Shown here in pieces: positions 38,321-46,932 of a DNA stretch of 64,000 nt (position 1 is the first letter of the stretch; the number at the start of each line of letters is the position of its first letter). The translations under genes were made by a program, and so were the position numbers. Under the pieces are notes generated by a model. It saw only the letters and a list, made by a program, of their open reading frames with translations, had not been told where the DNA came from and made no database searches. The DNA is from Serratia proteamaculans (GTDB taxonomy: Bacteria > Pseudomonadota > Gammaproteobacteria > Enterobacterales > Enterobacteriaceae): NCBI RefSeq assembly GCF_008830365.1, contig NZ_WBKI01000001.1, positions 1,178,001-1,242,000 on the forward strand, read 5' to 3'.

Positions 38321-39324
38321 GGCAGCAACACCATACCGGCCAGCGACAGCCCGGCGGCGGTGCCGATCAACATCACCGGTTTGCCGGGATTAAAACGCCC
38401 GCTGGTGACCGCAGCGTGCAGTGCCGTGGGGATAGAGGCCGCCACCTGATTGCCGTGATAACGATAGATATCCACCAAAACCTCGGCAGAAACGTGCAGC
38501 CGCTTGCGCATATGTTCGAGCGACAGGTGGCTCGCCTGATGCGGCACCACCGTGGCGATCTGCGCTAACGTCAGGCCACTGGCCGCCAACAAACGGTCAA
38601 GGTAGTCTTCGATCAACGCCGACGCCTGACGGAACAATTTTTTGCCCTGCATATGGAACAGGAAATCGCTGTTACTCATACCAGCGCGTGGGTTGCGCCG
38701 CGTACCACCGGCGCGGATCTCACATAGCTCACTGCCTTCAGGATAGGTTTCAACCAGGCTCGCCAAAATACCGCTGGTGCCGTCGCCACGCTCGACGATG
38801 GCACAGGCCGCACCGTCGCCAAAAATCAGCGAGGATTCTTCGTGATCCCAGTCAATCCCGCGTGAAGCCAAATCGGCAGAGACAATGGCAATACGCCGGT
38901 AGGTACCGGCATTCAACAGCCCGGCGGCCACCTGCATGGCGGAGATAAAGCTGACGCAGCTGCTGTTGATGTCAAAACCGGCGGTGCCCGGTGCCAGGCC
39001 GGCCACTTTAAGAATGTGTGCAGCGGTGCAAGGCAGCGCCTGCACTGAGATCGCTGACGCGGAAATCAGCAGATCGATTGTTTGTGCCTCGAGGCGGCCA
39101 CGGGTTATAGCATCCTGCAGTGCGGCGACCGCCAGTTCAGCCTGGCTGGCATCATCCGCAGCGTGAAAACGGTAACTGATGCCGGAACGTTTTTCGACGT
39201 AGCCAAGCGGCTTGCGCAGCAGGCTGTCCAGTGTGGAGGAATCGACACGGTTAGGCGGCAACGCGGCCCCCGTAGCGATGACTTTCAGAGGCAGTAACGC
39301 GAGAGAACAAGATTGTGTTGTCAT
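38317..39324 (-). CDS. 3-oxoacyl-ACP synthase III (KSIII/FabH-like) ketosynthase
   Basis: 335 aa, thiolase fold. The KSIII triad is complete: Cys123 (DINSSCVSF), His262 (VPHQAS) and Asn292 (YHGNQVAAS). It is not the housekeeping FabH of a fab operon; the sequence is divergent and no ACP or other fab gene is adjacent. It may condense an acyl-CoA or acyl-ACP with malonyl or a second acyl unit, as OleA-type or secondary-metabolism KSIII enzymes do. First gene of an eight-gene fully overlapping operon. No Shine-Dalgarno precedes its ATG; a 6-residue ORF ending 8 bases upstream may couple its translation. Confidence 0.9.
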   Translation of the reverse strand: MTTQSCSLALLPLKVIATGAALPPNRVDSSTLDSLLRKPLGYVEKRSGISYRFHAADDASQAELAVAALQDAITRGRLEAQTIDLLISASAISVQALPCTAAHILKVAGLAPGTAGFDINSSCVSFISAMQVAAGLLNAGTYRRIAIVSADLASRGIDWDHEESSLIFGDGAACAIVERGDGTSGILASLVETYPEGSELCEIRAGGTRRNPRAGMSNSDFLFHMQGKKLFRQASALIEDYLDRLLAASGLTLAQIATVVPHQASHLSLEHMRKRLHVSAEVLVDIYRYHGNQVAASIPTALHAAVTSGRFNPGKPVMLIGTAAGLSLAGMVLLP

Positions 39325-39332
39325 TATTATTG

Positions 39333-39353
39333 TTAACTAACCTGAATATCCAT
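39333..39353 (-). CDS. Possible coupling mini-ORF before the ketosynthase gene
   Basis: ATG at 39353 encodes MDIQVS and stops at 39333, 8 bases before the ketosynthase ATG. GGGAG lies 8 bases ahead of it, whereas the ketosynthase has no Shine-Dalgarno of its own. It could deliver ribosomes by reinitiation. Small size makes chance possible. Confidence 0.3.
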   Translation of the reverse strand: MDIQVS

Positions 39354-39509
39354 AAAGCGATCTCCCGGCGCAACCCAGCAGGCAGCGGCGAGTCATCCCC
39401 GGTTTTAAATCCCAAAGTGCCCGCAAACAGGGGCTATTGATTGTTGTTATGCACTGCAAACTGCCGGCAGCCGCCGACGAATAATTGTAACCATACTGAG
39501 ATAGCAAGT

Positions 39510-39581
39510 TTACGGCAAGGAAGCAAGAATGGGCAAATCGGCGGGAATTATTTGGCGCGGCTGTTGGTTCTGGGTACTCAT
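39510..39581 (-). CDS. Possible leader peptide (23 aa) upstream of the lipid cluster
   Basis: ATG 39581, preceded by AAGGAGG with 9-base spacing, encodes a 23-residue peptide starting MSTQNQQPRQ and rich in Pro, Gln and Leu. It lies between the predicted promoter and the ketosynthase. The ribosome site is stronger than that of the first cluster gene. It may be a regulatory leader or a small protein. No similarity recognised. Confidence 0.4.
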   Translation of the reverse strand: MSTQNQQPRQIIPADLPILASLP

Positions 39582-39667
39582 GGCAACGTCCCTCCTTATT
39601 TAAGGATAGCGTTGCGTCGACCCGTTGGACTCACTGGGTAAAGCTTACATTAGCAGTAAGGATTGTT

Positions 39668-39696
39668 AGATTAGTGAACTGCGTAACACTTCGCAA
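39668..39696 (-). promoter_or_regulatory. Candidate sigma-70 promoter of the lipid cluster
   Basis: Minus strand TTGCGA (39696-39691), 17-base spacer, TAATCT (39673-39668). Predicted start near 39661. Confidence 0.45.
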
Positions 39697-39842
39697 ATTC
39701 AGCAGGTTGTGTGAATTAAATACCCTGTTGCTGCTGCCGGGTCAGGATGGTCTGAGCCCGCTATTGCGGGATAAAAAACCAAGAAAGGCAAAACCCCTGA
39801 CCGACTCTGACCATTGCAGGGAGTGCCAAACATGATCAATAA

Positions 39843-39882
39843 AAAGCCCATTGACGGAAAAGAGTCCGCCGAATGGGCTTTA
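39843..39882 (-). terminator. Terminator of narGHJI
   Basis: On the minus strand AAAGCCCATT pairs with AATGGGCTTT, with an inner CGGA/TCCG stem, followed by a T run. It lies 19 bases past the narI stop. Confidence 0.88.
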
Positions 39883-39900
39883 AAGCGAGAAGAAATACCC

Positions 39901-40578
39901 TCAGCGGCGGTTACGCACCAGTTGGTAGCGGCGGGTCAGGTATTCCACCGGCACACTCCAGATATGCACCAGGCGGCAGAACGGGAACAACACGAACAGC
40001 GTCATGCCCAACACCATATGCAGTTTAAAGATCGGCGCAACCCCCACCAGATGTTCTGACGCACCAGCATGGAAGGTCACCACCGCCTGTGCCCACCCCA
40101 CCAGCTTCATCATCTCGCTGCCGTCCATATGTTGGGCGGAGAACGGAATGGTCAGCAGACCGAGGCACACCTGCACCACCAGCAAGGCCAGGATCATGAT
40201 ATCGGCAAAGCTGCTGGTCGCCCGCACCCGCGGGTTGGTCAGACGGCGTTTCAGCAACAGCGCACCGCCGATCAAGGTCATTACGCCGCAGGCCCCCCCG
40301 GCGATCATCGCCAGCTTCTGTTTCACATCAATCGGCAGGAAAGACTCATACATCCAGTGCGGCGTCAGCATGCCGAGGAAGTGCCCGGCAAAGATGCCCA
40401 AAATGCCGATATGGAACAGGTTGGAAGCCAACCGCATGCCCTTTTTATCCAGCATCTGGCTGGATCCGGCGCGCCAGGTGTATTGCCCGTAATCGTAGCG
40501 CAGCCAACTGCCGATCAGGAAAACCGCACCCGCCAGATAGGGGTAAATATCGAAAAAGAACTGATTTAAAAATTGCAT
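39901..40578 (-). CDS. narI: Respiratory nitrate reductase gamma subunit NarI
   Basis: 225 aa, five membrane helices. It is the cytochrome b556 subunit that takes electrons from quinol and passes them through two haems b to NarH. Typical blocks: [43 protein letters not shown] and [24 protein letters not shown] with haem-ligand His residues. Last gene of narGHJI; AAGGA precedes the ATG and narJ ends 2 bases upstream. Confidence 0.97.
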   Translation of the reverse strand: MQFLNQFFFDIYPYLAGAVFLIGSWLRYDYGQYTWRAGSSQMLDKKGMRLASNLFHIGILGIFAGHFLGMLTPHWMYESFLPIDVKQKLAMIAGGACGVMTLIGGALLLKRRLTNPRVRATSSFADIMILALLVVQVCLGLLTIPFSAQHMDGSEMMKLVGWAQAVVTFHAGASEHLVGVAPIFKLHMVLGMTLFVLFPFCRLVHIWSVPVEYLTRRYQLVRNRR

Positions 40579-40580
40579 GA

Positions 40581-41303
40581 TTAGCGTCCTTTGGTTCCGG
40601 TTAGCGCATCCGTCAGGTCCAGGTATTGCGGTGCCACCGCGCCGGCAAAGCGCCGTTGGTGCGCCGCCTGCTGCGCCGAAGCGCAGCCCTGCTCGCCGAG
40701 GAACTTAACCTGTTCCTCTTCCCATACCGCGTCCAGCGCCTGCGGCGTGTCATCGCGGGCTTCTTTTGCTACCTGGGACTCCAACGCCTGTGCCTGAACT
40801 TCACTGCCGGACAGCGCCAACAGCAGATCAAACAGCACCGCATACGGACTTTCCCGCTGCTGTAACCGTGCACCCAGCAGTGCCAGGATTGGCGCGATAT
40901 CCTGCAGCCCTCCGGCGGCCTGTTCCTTGCTGCGGCTGGCGAGATACTCCAGGTATAACGGCAAGAAGTCCGGCAGTTCTCGGCAGTCAATCTCCAGCCC
41001 GGCTTCGCGGTATTGCGCCATCAGATCGACCATGGCCTGGCCGCGATCGCGTGATTCACCGTGCACATGTTCAAACAGCAACAGCGAGGTGGCGCGGCCA
41101 CGGTCGAACAGCTCGCAGTATTCGGCCTGCACATCCAGCAACGGGCGGGCGCAAAAACGGCGAATAAGCAGGATCAGCTGTGCGCTGTGATGCAAATCCA
41201 GTTCGCTGGCCGGTTCCAGCGCTTCCACCAGCGCCTGCTGATGGTCAAACAATGCCTGCTCCGGGTAGTCCAGCAGGCGGGCAATCACTTTCAGGCTGAT
41301 CAT
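40581..41303 (-). CDS. narJ: Nitrate reductase assembly chaperone NarJ
   Basis: 240 aa, NarJ/TorD family. It binds the NarG apoprotein N-terminus and directs molybdenum-cofactor insertion before membrane docking. Family blocks include [56 protein letters not shown] and [14 protein letters not shown]. The ATG overlaps the narH stop by 4 bases. Confidence 0.97.
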   Translation of the reverse strand: MISLKVIARLLDYPEQALFDHQQALVEALEPASELDLHHSAQLILLIRRFCARPLLDVQAEYCELFDRGRATSLLLFEHVHGESRDRGQAMVDLMAQYREAGLEIDCRELPDFLPLYLEYLASRSKEQAAGGLQDIAPILALLGARLQQRESPYAVLFDLLLALSGSEVQAQALESQVAKEARDDTPQALDAVWEEEQVKFLGEQGCASAQQAAHQRRFAGAVAPQYLDLTDALTGTKGR

Positions 41304-42844
41304 GAGGCATCCTCCTGACGAGGCGTTTTTTTCGTCACATCAATGGCATCAATGCGGCGGCTGTTGAACAGATTGAATTTACCGTCGCTGCCGTGGCAAC
41401 CATCGCCAAAGCTGAAGCCGCAGCCTTTGCTTTCCGGGAAGGCCTCACGCGCCAGTTCACGATGGCTGGACGGGATCACAAAGCGGTCTTCGTAGTTGGC
41501 AATCGCCAAATAACGATACATCTCCTGCGCCTGAGCTTCACTCAGCCCCACCTGTTCCAGGGCGCTGGTGTCCAGCACGCCATCAACGGTTTCCGCACGT
41601 TTGTAGTGGCGCATCGCCAGCATGCGCTTGAGCGCCAACAGCACTGGGGCGGTATCACCGGCGGTCAACAGATTGGCGAGGTATTGCACCGGAATACGCA
41701 GGCTCTCCACGTCCGGCAGTACGCCGCTATGCGCCAGCTCACCGGCATCGGCGGCGGATTGAATCGGTGACAGCGGCGGCACATACCACACCATCGGCAG
41801 CGTGCGGTATTCCGGGTGCAGCGGCAGTGCCAGCTTCCAGTCCATCGCCATTTTGTATACCGGCGACTGCTGGGCAGATTCGATCACCCCTTGTGGGATG
41901 CCATCCGCCAACGCCTGGGCAATCACCGCCGGGTCATGCGGATCGAGGAAAATATCCAGTTGGCTCTGGTACAGATCTTTGTCGTTTTCGACCGCCGCCG
42001 CCTGCTCGATACGGTCGGCGTCATACAGCAGCACGCCAAGATAGCGGATACGGCCGACGCAGGTTTCCGAACACACCGTTGGCTGGCCGGATTCGATGCG
42101 CGGGTAGCAGAAGATGCACTTCTCGGACTTGCCGCTCTTCCAGTTGAAATAGATTTTCTTGTACGGACAGCCGGTCAGGCACATGCGCCAGCCGCGGCAT
42201 TTATCCTGATCGATAAGCACAATACCGTCTTCACCGCGCTTGTAGATAGCCCCGCTCGGACAGGTCGCGACGCAGGCCGGGTTGAGGCAGTGTTCGCACA
42301 GGCGCGGCAGATACATCATGAAGGTGTTTTCGAACTGGCCGTACATCTCCTTTTGCATATTGTCGAAGTTTTTATCCTTCGAGCGCTTGGAGAATTCACC
42401 GCCGAGGATCTCTTCCCAGTTCGGACCATTTTCAATCTTCTTCATGCGCTGGCCGGTGATCAGCGAGCGCGGCCGGGCGATCGGCTGATGCTTGCCCTGC
42501 GGCGCGGTATGCAGGTTCTGATAGTCGTAGTCGAACGGCTCGTAGTAGTCGTCCAGCGCCGGGACGTCTGGGTTGGCGAAAATCTTCGACAGCAGGCCAA
42601 CACGGCCACCCATGCGTGGCTCCAGCTTGCCGTTGATTTTACGGATCCAACCGCCCTTCCACTTTTCCTGATCTTCCCAGGCGTGCGGATAACCGACGCC
42701 GGGCTTGCTTTCCACGTTGTTGAACCAGGCGTACTCCATGCCTTCGCGGCTGGTCCAGACGTTCTTGCAGGTCACCGAACAGGTGTGGCAACCGATGCAT
42801 TTGTCCAGATTCAGCACCATGCCGACTTGTGAACGAATTTTCAT
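41300..42844 (-). CDS. narH: Respiratory nitrate reductase beta subunit NarH
   Basis: 514 aa iron-sulfur protein carrying three [4Fe-4S] clusters and one [3Fe-4S]. The Cys groups are CIGCHTCSVTC (near the N-terminus), CEHCLNPACVATC, CRGWRMCLTGC (the Trp replacing a Cys marks the 3Fe cluster) and CIFC with CSETC. It relays electrons from NarI to NarG on the cytoplasmic side. The start overlaps the narG stop (ATGA). Confidence 0.98.
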   Translation of the reverse strand: MKIRSQVGMVLNLDKCIGCHTCSVTCKNVWTSREGMEYAWFNNVESKPGVGYPHAWEDQEKWKGGWIRKINGKLEPRMGGRVGLLSKIFANPDVPALDDYYEPFDYDYQNLHTAPQGKHQPIARPRSLITGQRMKKIENGPNWEEILGGEFSKRSKDKNFDNMQKEMYGQFENTFMMYLPRLCEHCLNPACVATCPSGAIYKRGEDGIVLIDQDKCRGWRMCLTGCPYKKIYFNWKSGKSEKCIFCYPRIESGQPTVCSETCVGRIRYLGVLLYDADRIEQAAAVENDKDLYQSQLDIFLDPHDPAVIAQALADGIPQGVIESAQQSPVYKMAMDWKLALPLHPEYRTLPMVWYVPPLSPIQSAADAGELAHSGVLPDVESLRIPVQYLANLLTAGDTAPVLLALKRMLAMRHYKRAETVDGVLDTSALEQVGLSEAQAQEMYRYLAIANYEDRFVIPSSHRELAREAFPESKGCGFSFGDGCHGSDGKFNLFNSRRIDAIDVTKKTPRQEDAS

Positions 42845-45800
42845 TTTGCTTTCTCCTGCTGGCTGCCCTGCGAGTCGTCGTTACCTTCACCATCTAACCA
42901 GTCGATGCGGTTCATCTTGCGCACCACCACAAACTCGTCGCGGTTGGAGCCGACGGTGCCGTAATAGTTGAAACCGTAAGCCAGTTGGGCGTAACCGCCG
43001 ATCATATGGGTCGGTTTCGGGCAGACGCGGGTCACCGAGTTGTGGATGCCGCCGCGTTGGCTGGTGATTTCCGAGCCGGGAATATTCACGATGCGTTCCT
43101 GCGCGTGGTACATCATGGTCATGCCGGCCGGAATACGCTGGCTAACCACCGCCCGCGCAGTGAGCGCGCCGTTGGCGTTAAAGGCTTCGATCCAGTCGTT
43201 GTCCTCAATGCCCAGGTCTTTGGCGTCGTCCTCACTCATCCAGACGATCGGCCCGCCGCGCGACAGGGTCAGCATCAGCAGGTTGTCACTGTAGGTGGAG
43301 TGAATACCCCACTTCTGGTGCGGCGTCAGGAAGTTCAGTGCCTTCTCTTTATTGCCGTTCGGCTTCTGGTTCAGCAACGGCTGCGCGGCCCGGGTGTCGA
43401 TCGGTGGACGATACACCAGCAGGCTCTCGCCAAAGGCACGCATCCATTCATGATCCTGGTACAGCTGCTGGCGGCCGCTGATGGTGCGCCATGGGATCAG
43501 CTCGTGCACATTGGTATAACAGGCGTTATACGACACATGTTCGTCTTCTAACCCTGACCAGGTCGGGCTGGATATGATTTTGCGCGGCTGGGCCTGAATA
43601 TCGCGGAAGCGGATTTTTTCGTCTTCCTTGTTCAGCGCCAGATGGCGGTGATCGCGACCGGTCATCTTGCCCAGCGCGTCCCATGCCTTGACCGCAACCT
43701 GTCCGTTGGTTTCCGGTGCCAGCGCCAGGATCACCTCGGCAGCATCAATGGCGGTTTCAATCTTCGGTCGGCCAGCGGCCGGGCCTTCCGTCTTGACGTA
43801 GTTGAGTTTTTTCAGGAAGTCGACTTCAGTCTGGGTGTTCCAACTGATGCCTTTGCCGCCGTTGCCCAGCTTATCCAGCAGCGGCCCCAGCGAAGTGAAA
43901 CGCTCATAGATGGCTGGATAATCACGTTCTACCACCATGATGTGCGGCGCGGTTTTGCCGGGGATCAGATCGCACTCGCCTTTTTTCCAGTCTTTGACAC
44001 CGTAAGGCTGCGCCAGCTCGGCGGCCGAATCATGCTGGATCGGCAGCGTCACCACGTCGGTCTCCTGGCCCAGATGCCCGACGCAAACTTCGGAGAAGGC
44101 TTTGGCGATGCCTTTGTAAATCTCCCAGTCACTTTTCGAGTCCCAGGCCGGATCAACCGCCGCCGACAGCGGGTGAATAAACGGATGCATATCCGAGGTA
44201 TTCATATCGTCTTTTTCGTACCAGGTGGCGGTCGGCAGCACGATGTCGGAATAAAGACAGGTGCTGGACATGCGGAAATCAAGCGTCACCACCAGATCCA
44301 GCTTGCCTTCACCGCCGTTATCCAGCCATTCTACTTCCTCAGGTTTGGCACCACCTTGTTGGCCCAGATCCTTGCCCTGAATGCCGTTTTCGGTACCCAG
44401 CAGGTATTTAAGCATGTACTCGTGGCCCTTGCCGGATGAGCCCAGCAGGTTGGAACGCCAAACGAACAGATTGCGCGGGAAGTTCTGGGGGTTGTCCGGT
44501 TGTTCGGCGGCGAAGTTCAGGCTGCCTTTTTTCAGCCCTTCAACGGTGAAGTCCAGCGGCGACTGACCGGCGGCTTTCGCCTGTGCCGCCAAATGCAGCG
44601 GGTTGGTACCCAACTGGGGAGCTGACGGCAGCCAGCCCATACGCTCGGCGCGCACGTTAAGGTCAATCAGGCTTCCGCCAAAGCGGGTCTTGTCCGCCAA
44701 TGGCGACAGCAGCTCTTCGGTGCCGACGGTTTCATAGCGCCACTGGCTGGAGTGGTTGTAGAAGAACGAGGTGCTGTTCATATGGCGCGGCGGGCGTTGC
44801 CAGTCGAGGCCAAACGCCAGCGGCAGCCAACCGGTCTGCGGGCGCAGCTTTTCCTGGCCGACGTAGTGCGCCCAGCCACCACCGCTCTGGCCGACGCAGC
44901 CGCAGAAAATCAGCATATTGATCAGTCCACGGTAGGTCATGTCCATGTGATACCAGTGGTTGACACCGGCGCCGACGATAATCATCGAACGGCCATGGGT
45001 TTTCTCGGCGTTGTCGGCAAACTCACGGGCGATGCGGATAATGTTGTGGCGCGACACGCCGGTGATCTGCTCGGCCCAGGCCGGAGTATAGGCTTTGACG
45101 TCGTCGTAATCGGTGGCGCAGTTGGCGTCGTCCAGACCACGTTCGAGGCCGTAGTTGGCCAGGGTCAAATCGTAAACGCTGGTCACCAGCGCTTCGCTGC
45201 CGTCCGCCAGACGCAGGCGTTTTACCGGCAGCTTGTGCAGCAGGATCTCGTCCAGCGCCACGCTGTTGAAGTGTTCGCTCTCGGCACCGCCGCTTTTGAT
45301 GCCGCCAAAGTAAGGGAAGCCCACTTCGGCCACCTCGTCGTGTGCGCCCAGCAGGCTGAGTTGCAACTCGACTTCCTGCTGATCTTCACCGGCGCGCTGT
45401 TCCAGGTTCCATTTGCCCTGCTCGCCCCAACGGAAACCGATCGACCCCTGCGGGGCCACCAGTTCGCCGCTGCGTTGATCTATAGCGACGGTTTTCCACT
45501 CGGGGTTATTTTCCTGCCCCAGGCCATCGACCAGATCGGCGGCACGCAGCAGGCGACCTGCGGCGTAATGCCCTTCTTCGCGCGGCTCCAGTAGCACCAG
45601 CATTGGCATATCGGTGTAGCGACGCACGTAGTCGCGGAAGTAGCCCACCTCACGATCCAGGTGGAACTCTTTGAGCATCACGTGCCCCATCGCCAACGCC
45701 ATGGCGCTGTCAGTGCCCTGTTTTGGGTTCAGCCATTGGTCACAGAGTTTGGCGACTTCGGCGTAGTCCGGCGTTACCGCTACGGTTTTGGTGCCTTTGT

Positions 45801-46617
45801 AGCGGACTTCGGTGAAGAAGTGGGCGTCCGGGGTACGCGTCTGCGGCACGTTAGAGCCCCAGGCGATGATGTAGGAGGAGTTGTACCAGTCGGCCGATTC
45901 CGGCACGTCGGTCTGCTCGCCCCAAGTCATTGGCGAGGCCGGTGGCAAGTCGCAATACCAGTCGTAGAAGCTCAGGCAGGTGCCGCCAATCAGCGACAGA
46001 TAGCGAGCCCCGGCGGCGTAAGACACCATCGACATCGCCGGGATCGGTGAGAAGCCGATGATACGGTCGGGGCCGAAGGTTTTGGCGGTATAGACGTTAG
46101 AGGCGGCGATCAGTTCGTTCACTTCCTGCCAGCTGGAGCGGACAAAACCACCGCGTCCGCGCGCGACTTTGTAGCTTTTGGATTTTTCTGCATCGCTGAC
46201 GATCGAGCCCCAGGCATCAACCGGATCGCTATGCAGCGCCTTGGCCTCGCGCCACAGTTTGATCAGGCGTTTACGCATCAGCGGGTATTTCAGGCGGTTG
46301 GCGCTGTACAGATACCAGGAATAACTGGCGCCGCGTGGACAGCCGCGCGGTTCATGGTTGGGTAGGTCTGGGCGGGTACGCGGGTAGTCGGTTTGCTGGG
46401 TTTCCCAGGTAACCAGACCGTTTTTCACATAAATCTTCCAGCTACAGGAGCCGGTGCAGTTCACCCCATGGGTGGATCGCACAATCTTGTCGTGCTGCCA
46501 ACGGCTGCGGTAGCCGTCTTCCCAGTCGCGGTTGGTGTTCAGCGTCTGGCCATGTTCGCCAGAAAAGGGTTCCGCCAACTGCTTAAAATAGCGGAATCGG
46601 TCTAGAAACTTGCTCAT
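42841..46617 (-). CDS. narG: Respiratory nitrate reductase alpha subunit NarG
   Basis: 1258 aa molybdopterin-guanine-dinucleotide enzyme that reduces nitrate to nitrite in the cytoplasm. The N-terminal cluster motif HGVNCTGSCSW (His-x3-Cys-x3-Cys) and full family length are present, with YNSSYIIAWGSNVPQTRTPDAHF and DFRMSSTCLYSDIVLPTATWYEKDD in the catalytic core. AGGAG precedes the ATG by 8 bases. First gene of narGHJI behind an FNR-type promoter. The nitrate transporter narK and sensor narXL that often sit upstream are absent; an exopolysaccharide operon lies there instead. Confidence 0.98.
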   Translation of the reverse strand: MSKFLDRFRYFKQLAEPFSGEHGQTLNTNRDWEDGYRSRWQHDKIVRSTHGVNCTGSCSWKIYVKNGLVTWETQQTDYPRTRPDLPNHEPRGCPRGASYSWYLYSANRLKYPLMRKRLIKLWREAKALHSDPVDAWGSIVSDAEKSKSYKVARGRGGFVRSSWQEVNELIAASNVYTAKTFGPDRIIGFSPIPAMSMVSYAAGARYLSLIGGTCLSFYDWYCDLPPASPMTWGEQTDVPESADWYNSSYIIAWGSNVPQTRTPDAHFFTEVRYKGTKTVAVTPDYAEVAKLCDQWLNPKQGTDSAMALAMGHVMLKEFHLDREVGYFRDYVRRYTDMPMLVLLEPREEGHYAAGRLLRAADLVDGLGQENNPEWKTVAIDQRSGELVAPQGSIGFRWGEQGKWNLEQRAGEDQQEVELQLSLLGAHDEVAEVGFPYFGGIKSGGAESEHFNSVALDEILLHKLPVKRLRLADGSEALVTSVYDLTLANYGLERGLDDANCATDYDDVKAYTPAWAEQITGVSRHNIIRIAREFADNAEKTHGRSMIIVGAGVNHWYHMDMTYRGLINMLIFCGCVGQSGGGWAHYVGQEKLRPQTGWLPLAFGLDWQRPPRHMNSTSFFYNHSSQWRYETVGTEELLSPLADKTRFGGSLIDLNVRAERMGWLPSAPQLGTNPLHLAAQAKAAGQSPLDFTVEGLKKGSLNFAAEQPDNPQNFPRNLFVWRSNLLGSSGKGHEYMLKYLLGTENGIQGKDLGQQGGAKPEEVEWLDNGGEGKLDLVVTLDFRMSSTCLYSDIVLPTATWYEKDDMNTSDMHPFIHPLSAAVDPAWDSKSDWEIYKGIAKAFSEVCVGHLGQETDVVTLPIQHDSAAELAQPYGVKDWKKGECDLIPGKTAPHIMVVERDYPAIYERFTSLGPLLDKLGNGGKGISWNTQTEVDFLKKLNYVKTEGPAAGRPKIETAIDAAEVILALAPETNGQVAVKAWDALGKMTGRDHRHLALNKEDEKIRFRDIQAQPRKIISSPTWSGLEDEHVSYNACYTNVHELIPWRTISGRQQLYQDHEWMRAFGESLLVYRPPIDTRAAQPLLNQKPNGNKEKALNFLTPHQKWGIHSTYSDNLLMLTLSRGGPIVWMSEDDAKDLGIEDNDWIEAFNANGALTARAVVSQRIPAGMTMMYHAQERIVNIPGSEITSQRGGIHNSVTRVCPKPTHMIGGYAQLAYGFNYYGTVGSNRDEFVVVRKMNRIDWLDGEGNDDSQGSQQEKAK

Positions 46618-46704
46618 CCGGAATTCTCCTGAAGGCTTTCATTGTTATATGAAGTGACATTGCTCAATCTGCCGCCAGCCTACTGAGGCCAGAACGGTGG
46701 CAAA

Positions 46705-46718
46705 TTGATTGCGATCAA
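46705..46718 (-). promoter_or_regulatory. FNR box of the narG promoter
   Basis: TTGATTGCGATCAA is a perfect FNR palindrome (TTGAT-N4-ATCAA). A TAGGCT -10 element on the minus strand (46682-46677) would put the start near 46670, centring the box at about -41.5, a class II FNR-activated promoter as in E. coli narG. Confidence 0.9.
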
Positions 46719-46870
46719 GAGAACGGAGGGAGAAGAACGGCGGCGGCAGCGTGGCTACCCCTAAAGTATCATGGCAAGTATTTGGTTTAATTAATTGAAA
46801 ATATTATAGAAATGATGAGTCAGATGTTCGAGGGGATATGCTGCGGGGTCAGTTGGGGTATTTGGGGGTA

Positions 46871-46894
46871 GGATGCGAGCGGGTGCCCGCATCC
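46871..46894 (-). terminator. Hairpin after the exopolysaccharide operon
   Basis: GGATGCG (46871-46877) pairs with CGCATCC (46888-46894), with an inner GCGGG/CCCGC alternative. It lies 39 bases past the last exopolysaccharide gene and before the nar promoter. Weak T content. Confidence 0.5.
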
Positions 46895-46932
46895 CTGGCT
46901 GCTATGTTGATGTTAGTGGAGAAAGAAGCACG

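Larger units (their letters stand above)
39325..39900. other. Leader and promoter region of the lipid cluster, and narI 3' side
   Basis: 575 bases without a standard gene. On the minus strand it holds a promoter candidate (39668-39696), a 23-codon ORF with strong Shine-Dalgarno (39510-39581) and a 6-codon ORF next to the ketosynthase (39333-39353). Near narI is the nar terminator (39843-39882). The predicted lipid-cluster leader is about 335 bases. Confidence 0.6.
46618..46932. other. Control region between the exopolysaccharide operon and narG
   Basis: 315 bases. The narG-proximal part holds the FNR-dependent promoter; the distal part holds a hairpin (46871-46894). The 46740-46870 stretch is AT-rich with no ORF and may carry NarL or IHF sites that I cannot place reliably. 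Confidence 0.6.

Noticed and set aside
39757-39770. CCCGC/GCGGG hairpin as a terminator
   Set aside because: The A run follows on the plus strand, giving no T tract downstream in either transcribed direction of interest; the nar terminator at 39843-39882 is adequate.
41816-42832. 338-codon plus-strand ORF opposite narH
   Set aside because: Antisense to an intact narH with all Cys motifs; no family recognised.
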